A stretch of 64,000 bases of DNA, from positions 1-64,000 of the forward strand of contig NZ_VTUZ01000030.1 of NCBI RefSeq assembly GCF_008369935.1. Reading direction: 5' to 3'. Positions within the stretch are counted from its first letter, which is position 1, and the number at the start of each line of letters is the position of its first letter. Positions 27,686-37,243 of the stretch are shown here, in pieces. Source of the stretch: Paraburkholderia panacisoli (GTDB lineage: Bacteria; Pseudomonadota; Gammaproteobacteria; Burkholderiales; Burkholderiaceae). The translations under genes and the position numbers were made by a program. Below the pieces are notes generated by a model. That model was not told where the DNA came from and made no database searches. It saw only the letters and a program-made list of their open reading frames with translations.

Positions 27686-28045
27686 ACTGGAGCGGCCCCC
27701 GGAATCACCGGACACAGTCTCCCACTTAAAATAGCGGCATACGACTGTGTTTTTGACTAACAACAAGCAAGAAGTGATGGAAGTGTTGACGGGACCGGAG
27801 CGCCGGCGGCGGTGGTGAGCGGACGAGAAGCTGGGGATGGTGCGAGAGAGTTTCGAGCCGGGCAAGTCGGTCTCGATGGTTGCACGCCAGCACGGCCTGA
27901 ATCCGAATCAGCTGTTTCACTGGCGCAAGTTGTATCAGGACGGCAGCCTGTCGGCCGTCAGTGCCGGCGAGGAAGTCGTGCCGGCGTCGGAGCTGAGCGA
28001 CGCACTCAAACAAATCAGGGAGCTTCAGCGACTGCTCGGAAAAAA
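27686..28045 (+). pseudogene. IS3-family (IS2-like) relic: left end and OrfA with a nonsense codon
   Basis: The left end TGGAGCGGCCCC at 27686 is followed by an OrfA frame from 27777 (MEVLTGPERRRRW) that hits TGA, then continues in frame ADEKLGMVRESFEPGKSVSM and VARQHGLNPNQLFHWRKLYQ. This matches OrfA at 22743. It is lost after IRELQRLLGKN at about 28045, where an IS110 piece begins. OrfB is absent. Confidence 0.8.
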
Positions 28046-28101
28046 TGGTATGGACGCCTCCTCATCGCATAATTGAGGCCTCGTCCTACCGGAGAGCGCA
28101 A

Positions 28102-28350
28102 ATGGAATCGACAGTCGTGGGTGTAGACATCGCCAAGCGGGTTTTCCAACTGCACTGGATAGTTGCAGATACCGGCGAGGTGTTCGACAGACAGCTTCGT
28201 CGTACCGAGTTCCTGGAGCACTTTTTAGTGAACGATGCTGGCGAAGCGCTGGGTCGCATGATCAGGCTTGTAATGGCCAACGCGAAGACCGTGGCCATGC
28301 GTAGCGCTGTCACGTCGTGCGATGTCGACGGCTTGTTCACATTGAAGTAA
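28102..28350 (+). pseudogene. IS110-family transposase N-terminal relic
   Basis: MESTVVGVDIAKRVFQLHW is the opening of IS110-family DEDD transposases, with the first catalytic Asp in GVDIAK. Similarity fades after FLEHF (about 28224), and the frame ends at 28350 without the second acidic cluster or the C-terminal Ser domain. Only the first tenth of the protein remains. Confidence 0.75.
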
Positions 28351-28424
28351 TTCTGTACGTGACGAATTTACCGATACGCATTCGACCTGAAATTCAATAT
28401 GTGTGAACATGGAGAACGCGCAAA

Positions 28425-29249
28425 ATGGTCATCAAACGGATTCAATACATTGAAACTTCGAGTGGTCAACTTGCCTATCGGATTGACGGAAGTCCGGATG
28501 CCGAGCCCTTGTTGCTTATACAGAGATTTCGTGGCGTTATCGACGAGTGGGATCCTGAGTTCATCGAAAAGCTTGCGGCTCATCGCAGGGTTATCCGCTT
28601 CGACAGCGCGGGAGTTGGGCGTTCAGAAGGGAACGCTCCAACCACAGTTACCGAGACTGCCAACATTGCGTTTGAGTTCCTGGACGCACTCAAAATCGAC
28701 GCCGCTGACATACTCGGTTGGTCGTTGGGGGGGTATATTGGGCAGGCAATGGCACTCCGTTCGCCCGAGCGTGTGCGTCGGTTGGTCATTGCGGGCTCCG
28801 GTCCGGGTGCAATCACAGAGGGCGTAAAGCGTCACCCTCGTGTCAACGAGATCGCCCCTAAAGAAACGGTCGATGATGAAGATTACCTCTTTCTATTCTT
28901 TGCGGACTCTGAGACAAGTAGAGCTGCCGGCCGCGCTAACCTGGCGCGAATTGCTGCTGACAATGACGGGCCTGCTACCCCAATGCTCTCAGTTATGAAC
29001 CAGCTCAAGGCGATCGTGAACTGGACAAATGGTGGTGACGCCGCGCGGCCTCGGCTCAAGGAACTTTCCATGCCCATCCTGGTGGCAAATGGAGTGACAG
29101 ATGTCATGGTGCCGACGTACGGTTCATTTGTCATTTCGCAAGAGGCACCAAACGCCAAGCTTGTGCTGTATCCAGACGCTGGGCACGGCTTTCTGTTTCA
29201 ACACATCGACGAGTTCACCAGAGAGGTTTTGGCATTTCTCTCCGCGTAG
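28425..29249 (+). CDS. Alpha/beta hydrolase
   Basis: 274 residues of the alpha/beta hydrolase fold. The nucleophile elbow is G-W-S100-L-G-G, the acid is likely the Asp in NGVTDVMVP (about residue 225), and the His is H254 in PDAGHGF. A Ser nucleophile argues for an esterase, C-C hydrolase or haloperoxidase-like enzyme and against an epoxide hydrolase or haloalkane dehalogenase, which use Asp. The oxyanion region reads LLIQRFRGVIDEW, where R-F-R-G replaces the usual H-G. It stands alone after IS relics and upstream of a hypothetical gene and an OYE gene in the same direction. Confidence 0.9.
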   Translation: MVIKRIQYIETSSGQLAYRIDGSPDAEPLLLIQRFRGVIDEWDPEFIEKLAAHRRVIRFDSAGVGRSEGNAPTTVTETANIAFEFLDALKIDAADILGWSLGGYIGQAMALRSPERVRRLVIAGSGPGAITEGVKRHPRVNEIAPKETVDDEDYLFLFFADSETSRAAGRANLARIAADNDGPATPMLSVMNQLKAIVNWTNGGDAARPRLKELSMPILVANGVTDVMVPTYGSFVISQEAPNAKLVLYPDAGHGFLFQHIDEFTREVLAFLSA

Positions 29250-29789
29250 AGCGCGTTTCGGCCGGGTCGGAATCTCGCACATCCTATTTAGGTGATAGGG
29301 AGGCACCCTTGCCGCGTATGTACGTGCAATCGAACCCAAGAAACTAGTAACGATTCCCGGAGGCGATTTCGATCCCTGCCGTGGGAATTTCCAGCACGCC
29401 CGTACTTCGGCGGCAAGTTGCTTCAATGAACATTTGCGTCAAGAAGCCGCCCAACCATGATGCGGTTGCTCCACAGCACGACCTCATATTGGACAAAGAG
29501 AAATACTGACGCAATCAAGACGGCCGCGGTCGAAAGTGTGATGCGACCAGGCGGACGCACCGTAGTTATCGCTTGAAGGTGCGGCGGACAATGTGGTGAT
29601 TTTGAGAAAGTGCTCATTCAGGAAGATACGCTGACTCTCAACGATGCGCTCTCACAGGAGCGGGCCCGCCTCGCGCGCTGAACAACGGGTAGAGCACGTG
29701 ACTCGCGCCAGAACGTCACCGGAGACGAATCCTTTCCTTGAAGACAGCGGCACGCTTTGTGCCTAATGAAATTAGGAGAATTTTTAAAC
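29250..29789. other. Intergenic region, no gene seen
   Basis: About 540 bases between the hydrolase and the next gene; open frames are short and overlapping and I recognise nothing. AGGAG at 29774 is the RBS of the following gene. Confidence 0.4.
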
Positions 29790-30509
29790 ATGAACGAATT
29801 ACTTGAACGCGTGATAGAAGCGCATGGTGGAACCGAAAAATGGCACGGTATACGTGCCATTGATGTCGTGTTCAACTTTTCTGGTGGTCTTCTTGACTTG
29901 AAAGGATTCCCCGGCCACCACCGCCCGGTCGTATCGATAGAGACTGCGAGGCCTCGCGCCGTGTTCCAGCGGCTCGGTGGAGATCCTGACGATCGCTGGA
30001 TATTCACACCAGACCGTGTTTGGGTCGAGCGCCGGGACGGCGAGGTTGTCGAAGAGCGGTTTGTTCCGCGCGCGGCATTCGCGGGGCATGAACGCTCTAC
30101 TCCGTGGGACCGGCTGCATTTGACCTATTTCCTCGGCTATGCAATCTGGAATTACCTGACCGTGCCGTTCCTTTTCACCCGTGACGGGTTCATAACCCGC
30201 GAACTGGAAGAGCACATCGAAGGTAACGAGCGCTGGCGCGTCCTCGAAGTGACCTACCCGGACGATGTTCCCGCGCATACCAACGTACAAAAGCTGTACT
30301 TTGACGAGCAGTTCATGCTCAAGCGACTCGACTACGTTACCGATGTGTTGGGCGGCGTGGCTGCGCACTACTGCTACGATCCTGTAACCGTCGACGGCAT
30401 TATCTTCCCAAGCTTGCGGCGCGTGGTCAGGCGTATTCCTGAGGGTCCACTCCTCTCGGGCCGAACGTCCTTCATTCTCGACTATGTGGACGTGGTAGTG
30501 CGTCGGTGA
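29790..30509 (+). CDS. Hypothetical protein, possibly LolA-like beta fold
   Basis: About 239 residues from ATG 29790, MNELLERVIEAHGGTEKWHGIRAI. This opening (short helix, AHGG, W) and the following antiparallel strand pattern (DVVFNFSGGLLDLKG, VSIETARPRAVFQRL, RDGEVVEERF, VQKLYFDEQFMLKRLDY) resemble LolA-like or START-like single-domain proteins of unknown role next to oxidoreductases. No signal peptide is seen. AGGAG lies about 11 bases upstream of the chosen start; an upstream ATG in frame (29766) is less likely. Possibly co-transcribed with the OYE gene at 30725. Confidence 0.75.
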   Translation: MNELLERVIEAHGGTEKWHGIRAIDVVFNFSGGLLDLKGFPGHHRPVVSIETARPRAVFQRLGGDPDDRWIFTPDRVWVERRDGEVVEERFVPRAAFAGHERSTPWDRLHLTYFLGYAIWNYLTVPFLFTRDGFITRELEEHIEGNERWRVLEVTYPDDVPAHTNVQKLYFDEQFMLKRLDYVTDVLGGVAAHYCYDPVTVDGIIFPSLRRVVRRIPEGPLLSGRTSFILDYVDVVVRR

Positions 30510-30724
30510 AACGGCCCTGGCGGCCGATTTGATGAAGGTAAACGGCCCGACCCGATCGGCTCGCTGTACGTACTCAAGGAAGTATCAGGATGGCCGCGCC
30601 ATCCTGAGCATTGCCGGTTATGTATATCTCGCAAGCGTTGATTCTGCGACCCCATGTACCGGAGTATCGCTGTTTTCGCGGGAAACGCATCATCTTTCTC
30701 TCATCTAGCTGGACGGAGTCCCGA

Positions 30725-31843
30725 ATGCCTCTTCATTCCGCAGACGTGCTGTTTCGCCCTTTCCGTGTCAAATCGTTGGAATTGAAAAATCGCATCGTGA
30801 TGGCGCCAATGACCCGCGCAAAAGCACCGGGCGGTATCCCGGAATACGCGAACGTTGCCTACTACCAGCGTCGTGCCGCAGCTGACGTAGGACTGATTCT
30901 TTCGGAAGGAACAGTGGTCAACAGGCCCGCATCGCGAAATGAGCCCGGCGTTCCTTTCTTTCACGGCCACGCCGCGCTCGATGGATGGAAGAAAGTCATC
31001 GATGTCGTGCATTCGGAAGGTGGACGCATGGGGCCGCAAATATGGCACGTAGGCTCGCTTGGCGGCAAATCTGGTTGGGAGCCTGGTAGTCCTGTTGAGA
31101 GCCCCTCAGGGTTGGTGGCACCGGGCAAGGAACGGGGCGTTCAGATGAGCGATGAGAATATCGCCGACACTATTTCAGCATTTGCCCGCGCCGCCGGAGA
31201 AGCGAAGCGGCTAGGTTTTGACACCCTGGAGATTCATGGCGCGCATGGCTATCTCATCGACCAGTTTTTCTGGGCGGATACGAACCGGCGCCCAGATGGT
31301 TACGGTGGCACCACGCTCAAGGAGCGCTCACGTTTTGCCAGCGAGATTGTGGCTGCGGTTCGCGCCATGGTAGGAGACAACTTCCCGATTATTCTCCGCG
31401 TCAGTCAGTGGAAACAGCAGGACTATTCGGCCCGCCTTGCTGAATCGCCCGCAGCGATGGCAGACTGGTTGGGACCACTGGTCGATGCTGGTGTGGACAT
31501 GCTTCACTGCTCGCAACGACGTTTCTGGGAACCTGAATTCCCCGACGACGATGGCCAGAACGGCCTCAACTTCGCCGGGTGGGCCAAGAAGCTGACGGGT
31601 GCCCTCACGATTAGCGTTGGCTCCGTTGGGCTCTCGGGCGACGCGGTGGACTCATTCGCGGGCAAACGGTCAACGAATATCGGGCTGGAACGCCTGATCG
31701 AACGAATGGAGCGAGAAGAGTTCGACTTGATCGCGGTCGGTCGCGCTTTGCTTGGAGATCCACAATGGGCGGAGAAGATCAAGGCAGGCGCTCACGCTGA
31801 CCTCAATGGCTTTGATCCCTCAGCGTTCGCCGAGTTGATCTAG
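30725..31843 (+). CDS. Old Yellow Enzyme family NADH:flavin oxidoreductase
   Basis: About 372 residues from ATG 30725 (GGAG six bases upstream). FRVKSLELKNRIVMAPMTRAKA is the FMN-binding opening of the OYE family. EIHGAHGYLIDQFFWADTNRR supplies the family block after the active site, with H-G-A-H. IAVGRALLGDPQWAEKI closes the barrel by binding the FMN phosphate. The variant QIWHVGSLGG replaces the usual QL-x-HAGR, so substrate preference may be unusual. Members reduce activated C=C bonds or nitro groups. Not close to the two OYE genes at 37244 and 38365. Confidence 0.9.
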   Translation: MPLHSADVLFRPFRVKSLELKNRIVMAPMTRAKAPGGIPEYANVAYYQRRAAADVGLILSEGTVVNRPASRNEPGVPFFHGHAALDGWKKVIDVVHSEGGRMGPQIWHVGSLGGKSGWEPGSPVESPSGLVAPGKERGVQMSDENIADTISAFARAAGEAKRLGFDTLEIHGAHGYLIDQFFWADTNRRPDGYGGTTLKERSRFASEIVAAVRAMVGDNFPIILRVSQWKQQDYSARLAESPAAMADWLGPLVDAGVDMLHCSQRRFWEPEFPDDDGQNGLNFAGWAKKLTGALTISVGSVGLSGDAVDSFAGKRSTNIGLERLIERMEREEFDLIAVGRALLGDPQWAEKIKAGAHADLNGFDPSAFAELI

Positions 31844-32052
31844 TCGTTCAAGTGCGTCAGTAACGGTGCCCTCTCGCTCACAGATCGCCACATCTTCCGA
31901 GTGCCTGGTTCCGGGACGGTACAGTGGTGATCACGACATCGAGGATTTATTCGGTGGTCGTACCGTGGTCAAGGATGCGGATATTATGATCCGCGCCCGG
32001 GCCTCACCTTTGGATTTGCCTATGCTGCGCGCGGGGGCGTGTGACCCTTAAG

Positions 32053-33146
32053 TGTGCGATTCACAGACATCGTTTCACTTTCTTGTAGATCGTTTTCTTG
32101 GCGTACTTGAGCTCGTGGCTCCGTGAGGAGACGCGATTTCAAGCGCGCGCCGATGATGGTCGGCAAGGGTCTTGTCGACTCGCCATTCGCGGTGCCGGAT
32201 TCGCTCCTTTCGCTCGTCGTAGGCGCTTTCGACTTGCTCCGCGAGAGGTGTGACTTCGCCCGCTTCCGCTATGCGGTCGACGGGCGTCTTGCCTCCGAGC
32301 GAGCCGTGAGGGCGACGCCAGTTGTAGTCGAATTGCCATTCCTCAAGACGCTGATCAATCTCGGCCTCGGTCGCGGCATGGTGGAACCAGAACTCGTTCA
32401 GGTCCGTCAGTTGTGAACGCTCCACCTTGCCATTGAGGTGTGGTGAGCGTGGCGGAAGCGGTCGGAATTTAATGCACTCGCTCATCAGACGCCGCTGCAC
32501 TGATTCGGCGAAGAACTCGCCGCCCCTATCAGTCTGGATACGCTGGATAGGAAACGGCATCTCCTCGATGACGCGATCGAGAAAAAGCAGCGTATTACGG
32601 GCATTTCTACGTGGGTGCACGGCCAGTACGCGGAAGCGCGAGCAGTCGTCGATGGCCGTGTATTGATAAACGCCTCGCGCGATCTTCATCGTGTCCATCT
32701 GGACCCGATCTCCCGGAACCGGGCGGCTATAGCGTCTAGGATGTGCCGGTCGTCTGGCCCGCACTAACGGCTTCACAGCCGCTTCGCTCAGAACCTTATG
32801 GATGGTAGCGAGCGACAGATCTCTTTGTTCGCACAGTCGCAACTCGTTTTGGATTCGCGGTGCTCCCTTGCGCTCGGCACGCAGCGGAGAATCGTCGCCC
32901 GATCAGCCTCGGTGATCTTCCGGTTTGGACTGTTGTGAGGGCGGCGACTTTGAGAGTGCAGACCTTCTTCTCCAGCATCCCGGTAGCGTCGTAACCATTT
33001 GCGAAGTGTCGGTCTCGATACGCCACACCGCGAGCATAAGAGACCGGCGTTGCCGGTCTCGTGATACATCAGCACCCATCGCAATCGAGTCGCAATCTCA
33101 CGGTCCATCGCCTCATTTTAGTTGAAACGATGTCTATGAATCACAC
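32053..33146 (-). mobile_element. IS481-family insertion sequence
   Basis: Terminal inverted repeats: TGTGCGATTCACAGACATCG at 32053 and, on the other strand from 33146, TGTGTGATTCATAGACATCG, matching over 25 bases with two differences. Length is about 1094 bp with one transposase gene. No clear target duplication was found in the flanks. Confidence 0.88.
32075..33108 (-). pseudogene. IS481-family transposase with one frameshift
   Basis: ATG at 33108: MDREIATRLRWVLMYHETGN, then SRPTLRKWLRRYRDAGEEGL, the helix-turn-helix part. Near 32888 one base is missing and the frame shifts; the continuation LRAERKGAPRIQNELRL leads into the rve integrase domain with MDTMKI (first Asp), QTDRGGEF (second Asp) and the NGKVERSQLTD Glu. 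All three catalytic residues are present. Without a frameshift correction the protein is split, so this copy is probably inactive. Confidence 0.88.
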
Positions 33147-33436
33147 ACATCATCGCCGCAGATACACAACCAGGAACTCAGTCACGAGTACGTCCTCGCC
33201 GCGCGCCGCGGCTAACCGTAGCCCCGCTGAGACGAACTCTCCTCAAATCGCAACCATCACCGTGCTTCAGTCCCCAGCCCCCACAAGGGAGGGATCAGAG
33301 CCTCTCCCCTGGTCCACAAGCGCCCTGATCTGACGCGCCAATTAAGATGTCCGCTGTATTCAACGCGACGGGGAATATACGGCTCTTGCGTCCTCAATGC
33401 GAGCGTTCACCATCTTCACCTTTCTTCGCGCTGCTC

Positions 33437-36400
33437 TCACGCTTCCATAGTTTCTCTCGCGGTTCCTTCCAAAGTCTTGTAAGGAGACTCTTCCGGCGGC
33501 TCGTCGACGCGCATATGCGGCGGATGTCCGTGTTTGTCAACGAGATGCTCGGTGCCGGACAGCTTGCGTAAAATCACGTAGAAGACCGGCGTCAACATAA
33601 GCCCGAACAGCGTCACTCCGAGCATCCCGAAGAATACGGCCACACCCATTGCATGACGCATTTCCGAGCCCGCTCCCGACGACAGCACGAGCGGCACCAC
33701 CCCCATGACGAAAGCAATCGACGTCATCAGGATTGGGCGCAGACGTAGACGGCTAGCTTCAATCGCGGCCTGGACTATCGAGCGACCCTGCATTTCCAGC
33801 TCACGAGCGAACTCGACGATCAGGATTGCATTCTTCGCCGAAAGCCCCACCAGAACCATCAAACCGATCTGCGTGAAGATGTTGTTGTCCCCTTTGGTCA
33901 ACCAGACTCCCAGCAACGCGGATAGAAGACTCATCGGCACAATCAGGATCACTGCTAGTGGCAACGTCAGACTTTCATAGAGCGCAGCGAGCACCAGGAA
34001 CACTAGCAGCACGCTGATCGGGAAAATCCATAGGGCGGTGTTACCCGCGAGAATCTGCTGATATGTCAAGTCCGTCCATTCGAACTTGATGCCGCGCGGC
34101 AGGGTTTCCGCTGCGATACGCTCGGCAGCAGCCTGTGCCTGACCAGACGAATACCCTGGCGCCGGGCCGCCATTGATATCCGCCGCAGGGTAGCCGTTGT
34201 AACGTACGACCGTGTCCGGGCCGTACGTCGGCGTCACTCTGACGACAGACGACAGCGGCACCATCTCGCCATTGACGTTCCGGGTCTTCAACAGGCCGAT
34301 GTCTTCGGAATGCGCACGGAACGGCGCATCCGCCTGAACACGGACCTGATACACGCGACCGAAACGGTTGAAATCGTTTACGTATAGAGAACCAAGATAG
34401 ATCTGCATCGTATTGAACACGTCCGTGATCGAGACTCCCAGTTGCTTTGCTTTCACCCGGTCCAGATCGACGTTCACCTGAGGAACGTTGATCTGATAGC
34501 TTGAGAACGTCGGGCCGAGTTCGGCTGTTTGTCCAGCCTTTTTGATAAACGCCTGGGTCGCGGTATTGAGCGCTTCATATCCAAGCGCACCTCGGTCTTC
34601 CAGTTGCATCTTGAAGCCACCGAGCGTGCCTAATCCCAATACTGGTGGCGGTGGGAAAACCGCGATAAACGAACCCTTGATCCCAGCATACTTCTGGTTC
34701 AGTTGCGCCGCGATCGCGGTTGCAGACTGCTCCGGCTTGCCCTTGCGCTCACCGAACGGTTTGAGCGTGACGAACAGGATACCGGCGCTCGACGAATTAA
34801 CGAACCCATTTACCGAAAGACCGGGGAACTCGACTGCGGATTCAATTCCAGGCTGCTTGCGGGCGATCGCCGTCATTTCTTCGATCACTGCTTCCGTGCG
34901 GTCGAGCGTGGCGCCATTGGGCAATTGTGCGAATGAGACCAGGTATTCCTTGTCCTGCGCTGGCACGAATCCACCCGGCACTACCCTACCCATCAAAACC
35001 GCAGCGCCGAGCAACACCAGATAGACAGCCACCATGGCTGCCTTGCGATTGATGACACCAGTCACGCCCCTGCTGTAATTTTCCGAGCCACGATGGAACA
35101 CCCTGTTGAACTGACGGAAGAATCCACCGAACAACCGGTCCATCGCGCGCGTCAACCAGTCTTTCGGTTCGTCATGCCCCTTCAGCAACAGGGCCGCGAG
35201 CGCCGGTGACAACGTGAGCGAATTGAACGCCGAAATTACCGTTGAGATTGCGATTGTCATCGCGAACTGCTTGTAAAACTGGCCGGTCAAACCCGACATG
35301 AACGCCAGCGGCACGAATACGGCAACAAGCGTCAACGCGATGGCGACGATCGGTCCGCTCACCTCTCGCATGGCCTGATAGGTCGCCTCCCTTGCCGATA
35401 ATCCTGAGCCGATGTTTCGCTCAACGTTTTCCACCACGACGATCGCATCGTCAACCACGATCCCTATCGCGAGCACCATCCCGAAGAGCGACAAGGCGTT
35501 GATTGAAAATCCAAAGGCGAGAAGCAGTGAGAACGTCCCAATAATCGACACCGGCACTGCGAGAAGCGGAATGATCGACGCGCGCCAGGTTTGCAGAAAA
35601 ACAATCACGACTAGAACAACCAGCGCAATCGACTCGATCAGCGTATGAATCACTGCCTCAATACTGGAACGGACAAATTGCGTCGGGTCATAGACAATCT
35701 GGTAGCTGACTCCGGCCGGCATGTCGGCATTGAGCTCCTTCATCGTCTTGCGGACTTCATCGGAAATCTGCAGGGAGTTCGCGCCCGGTTGCTGGAAAAT
35801 CCACAAAGCAACTGCCTGCTTGTTGTCGATGAGTGCACGCAGGCCATACTCCGATGCCGCCATTTTTACACGCGCAACATCGCGTAGATAAGTGACTGCT
35901 CCGCCGGGAGCCGTCTTCAGAATGATGTCCCGGAATTGCTCTTCCGTTTGGAGGCGTCCCTGCGCATTCACACTCAACTGAAGTGTCACACCGGGCGCAC
36001 TGGGTGACGAACCGATGACGCCAGCCGCTACCTGAATGTTTTGCTCGCGGATCGCGTTCACAACGTCTGTGGCGGTCAATCCGCGTTGCGCCACCTTCAG
36101 CGGATCGAGCCACACCCGCATCGAATAATCGCCGGAACCCTTAAGCTGAACCTCGCCAATGCCCTGGAGGCGCTCTATCCTATCCTTGATGTTAATCAAC
36201 GCGTAGTTGCGCAGATACGTCATGTCGTAACGGTCGTTCGGCGAAGTGACGTGAACAACCATCGTAAGCGTCGGCGACGACTTCACCGTCGTCACCCCTA
36301 GTCGTTGCACATCCTCTGGCAGACGCGGAAGCGCCTGATTCACGCGGTTTTGCACGAGTTGCGTATTCTTGTCCGGGTCCGTACCCAGTTTGAATGTCAC

Positions 36401-36679
36401 TGTGGTCGTCAAGTTGCCGTCGCTCGTCGCTTGCGACTGCATATACAGCATGTCCTCGACACCGTTGATCTGTTCCTCGATCGGCGCGGCCACGGTTTCA
36501 GCAATAACCTTCGGATTTGCGCCAGGGTACTGCGCATGAATCACGACCGACGGCGGAATAACCTCCGGATATTCCGAGATTGGCAACCTGAACATGGCGA
36601 TGATGCCGGCCAGTAGGACGAGTATCGACAACACCCCGGCAAATATGGGGCGATCGATAAAAAACTTCGAGATGTTCAT
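33437..36679 (-). CDS. RND efflux pump inner-membrane subunit (MexF/OqxB-like)
   Basis: 1080 residues of the HAE1 family: MNISKFFIDRPIFAGVLSIL, two large periplasmic loops, and GIVVDDAIVVVENVERN in TM4 with the proton-relay Asp pair. It ends with a hydrophilic tail (KHGHPPHMRVDEPPEESPYK). The N-terminus is closest to MexF/OqxB/BpeF-type pumps, which expel chloramphenicol, quinolones and similar compounds. Such genes normally follow a membrane-fusion-protein gene and precede an outer-membrane channel gene; neither is present here (upstream 36680-37243 has no adaptor gene). It must share an adaptor encoded elsewhere or be idle. Confidence 0.93.
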   Translation of the reverse strand: MNISKFFIDRPIFAGVLSILVLLAGIIAMFRLPISEYPEVIPPSVVIHAQYPGANPKVIAETVAAPIEEQINGVEDMLYMQSQATSDGNLTTTVTFKLGTDPDKNTQLVQNRVNQALPRLPEDVQRLGVTTVKSSPTLTMVVHVTSPNDRYDMTYLRNYALINIKDRIERLQGIGEVQLKGSGDYSMRVWLDPLKVAQRGLTATDVVNAIREQNIQVAAGVIGSSPSAPGVTLQLSVNAQGRLQTEEQFRDIILKTAPGGAVTYLRDVARVKMAASEYGLRALIDNKQAVALWIFQQPGANSLQISDEVRKTMKELNADMPAGVSYQIVYDPTQFVRSSIEAVIHTLIESIALVVLVVIVFLQTWRASIIPLLAVPVSIIGTFSLLLAFGFSINALSLFGMVLAIGIVVDDAIVVVENVERNIGSGLSAREATYQAMREVSGPIVAIALTLVAVFVPLAFMSGLTGQFYKQFAMTIAISTVISAFNSLTLSPALAALLLKGHDEPKDWLTRAMDRLFGGFFRQFNRVFHRGSENYSRGVTGVINRKAAMVAVYLVLLGAAVLMGRVVPGGFVPAQDKEYLVSFAQLPNGATLDRTEAVIEEMTAIARKQPGIESAVEFPGLSVNGFVNSSSAGILFVTLKPFGERKGKPEQSATAIAAQLNQKYAGIKGSFIAVFPPPPVLGLGTLGGFKMQLEDRGALGYEALNTATQAFIKKAGQTAELGPTFSSYQINVPQVNVDLDRVKAKQLGVSITDVFNTMQIYLGSLYVNDFNRFGRVYQVRVQADAPFRAHSEDIGLLKTRNVNGEMVPLSSVVRVTPTYGPDTVVRYNGYPAADINGGPAPGYSSGQAQAAAERIAAETLPRGIKFEWTDLTYQQILAGNTALWIFPISVLLVFLVLAALYESLTLPLAVILIVPMSLLSALLGVWLTKGDNNIFTQIGLMVLVGLSAKNAILIVEFARELEMQGRSIVQAAIEASRLRLRPILMTSIAFVMGVVPLVLSSGAGSEMRHAMGVAVFFGMLGVTLFGLMLTPVFYVILRKLSGTEHLVDKHGHPPHMRVDEPPEESPYKTLEGTARETMEA

Positions 36680-37243
36680 GACAGTTTCCTGTGTGTACGG
36701 TCCACGGCTCCAAGAACCTGTAGATGCTTTCGTGTATCTCGTTCAGCACAACGTATCCGCCCAGACCCGACAACGGCGCGACCGGCATCCTCGCGGAAAT
36801 CGTCGTTCAACTGCGGTCGGGTGCGAATGCCACAACCGTTGTCTCCGCATGAGTCGCCGACGCCGCGACTGTTTCAGTCCAAGTCTGCACTCTGTTCGTC
36901 AACACCCTTCGCGTTTACCCCATCAATGTTCCGAGCTCGAATTCTGCTTGCTTCTAGCGCACGGATAAATCGACTCCGCGCCGAAACACAATTCGCGGTT
37001 CGTGAACAATTATGACGATGTGTCTTGCTAAACAAATATTTTCTACCGCCGGCACTTTTACGCATACTGGGCTTCCAGTTCTGCGCCTAGCTCGGACAGA
37101 AATGTCCGATATGTTGTGAAGAGCAGACTATTTTTATTCGCAGTCGAGGGCACTAAACTCATGCTCGTTGCATCGGGAACCGGAAACACGCTCCCGACCT
37201 CCACTGAACTCAGCATCCTTTTTGAATCGGCTACAAAGAAAAA
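36680..37243. other. Intergenic region between the divergent RND and OYE genes
   Basis: About 560 bases with no adaptor-protein gene and no recognised ORF. It contains a perfect inverted repeat at 37092-37109 that may be an operator for the OYE pair. Confidence 0.45.
37092..37109. promoter_or_regulatory. Perfect inverted repeat upstream of the OYE pair, candidate operator
   Basis: TCGGACA-GAAA-TGTCCGA, a 7-bp perfect dyad with a 4-base centre, about 135 bases before the nemA-like start. OYE genes are often controlled by TetR-type repressors binding such palindromes; no repressor gene is adjacent here. Confidence 0.5.

Noticed and set aside
28425..29249. Epoxide hydrolase or haloalkane dehalogenase, as partner of the halohydrin dehalogenases
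   Set aside because: The nucleophile is Ser100 in GWSLGG, whereas those enzymes use Asp; kept as a general alpha/beta hydrolase.
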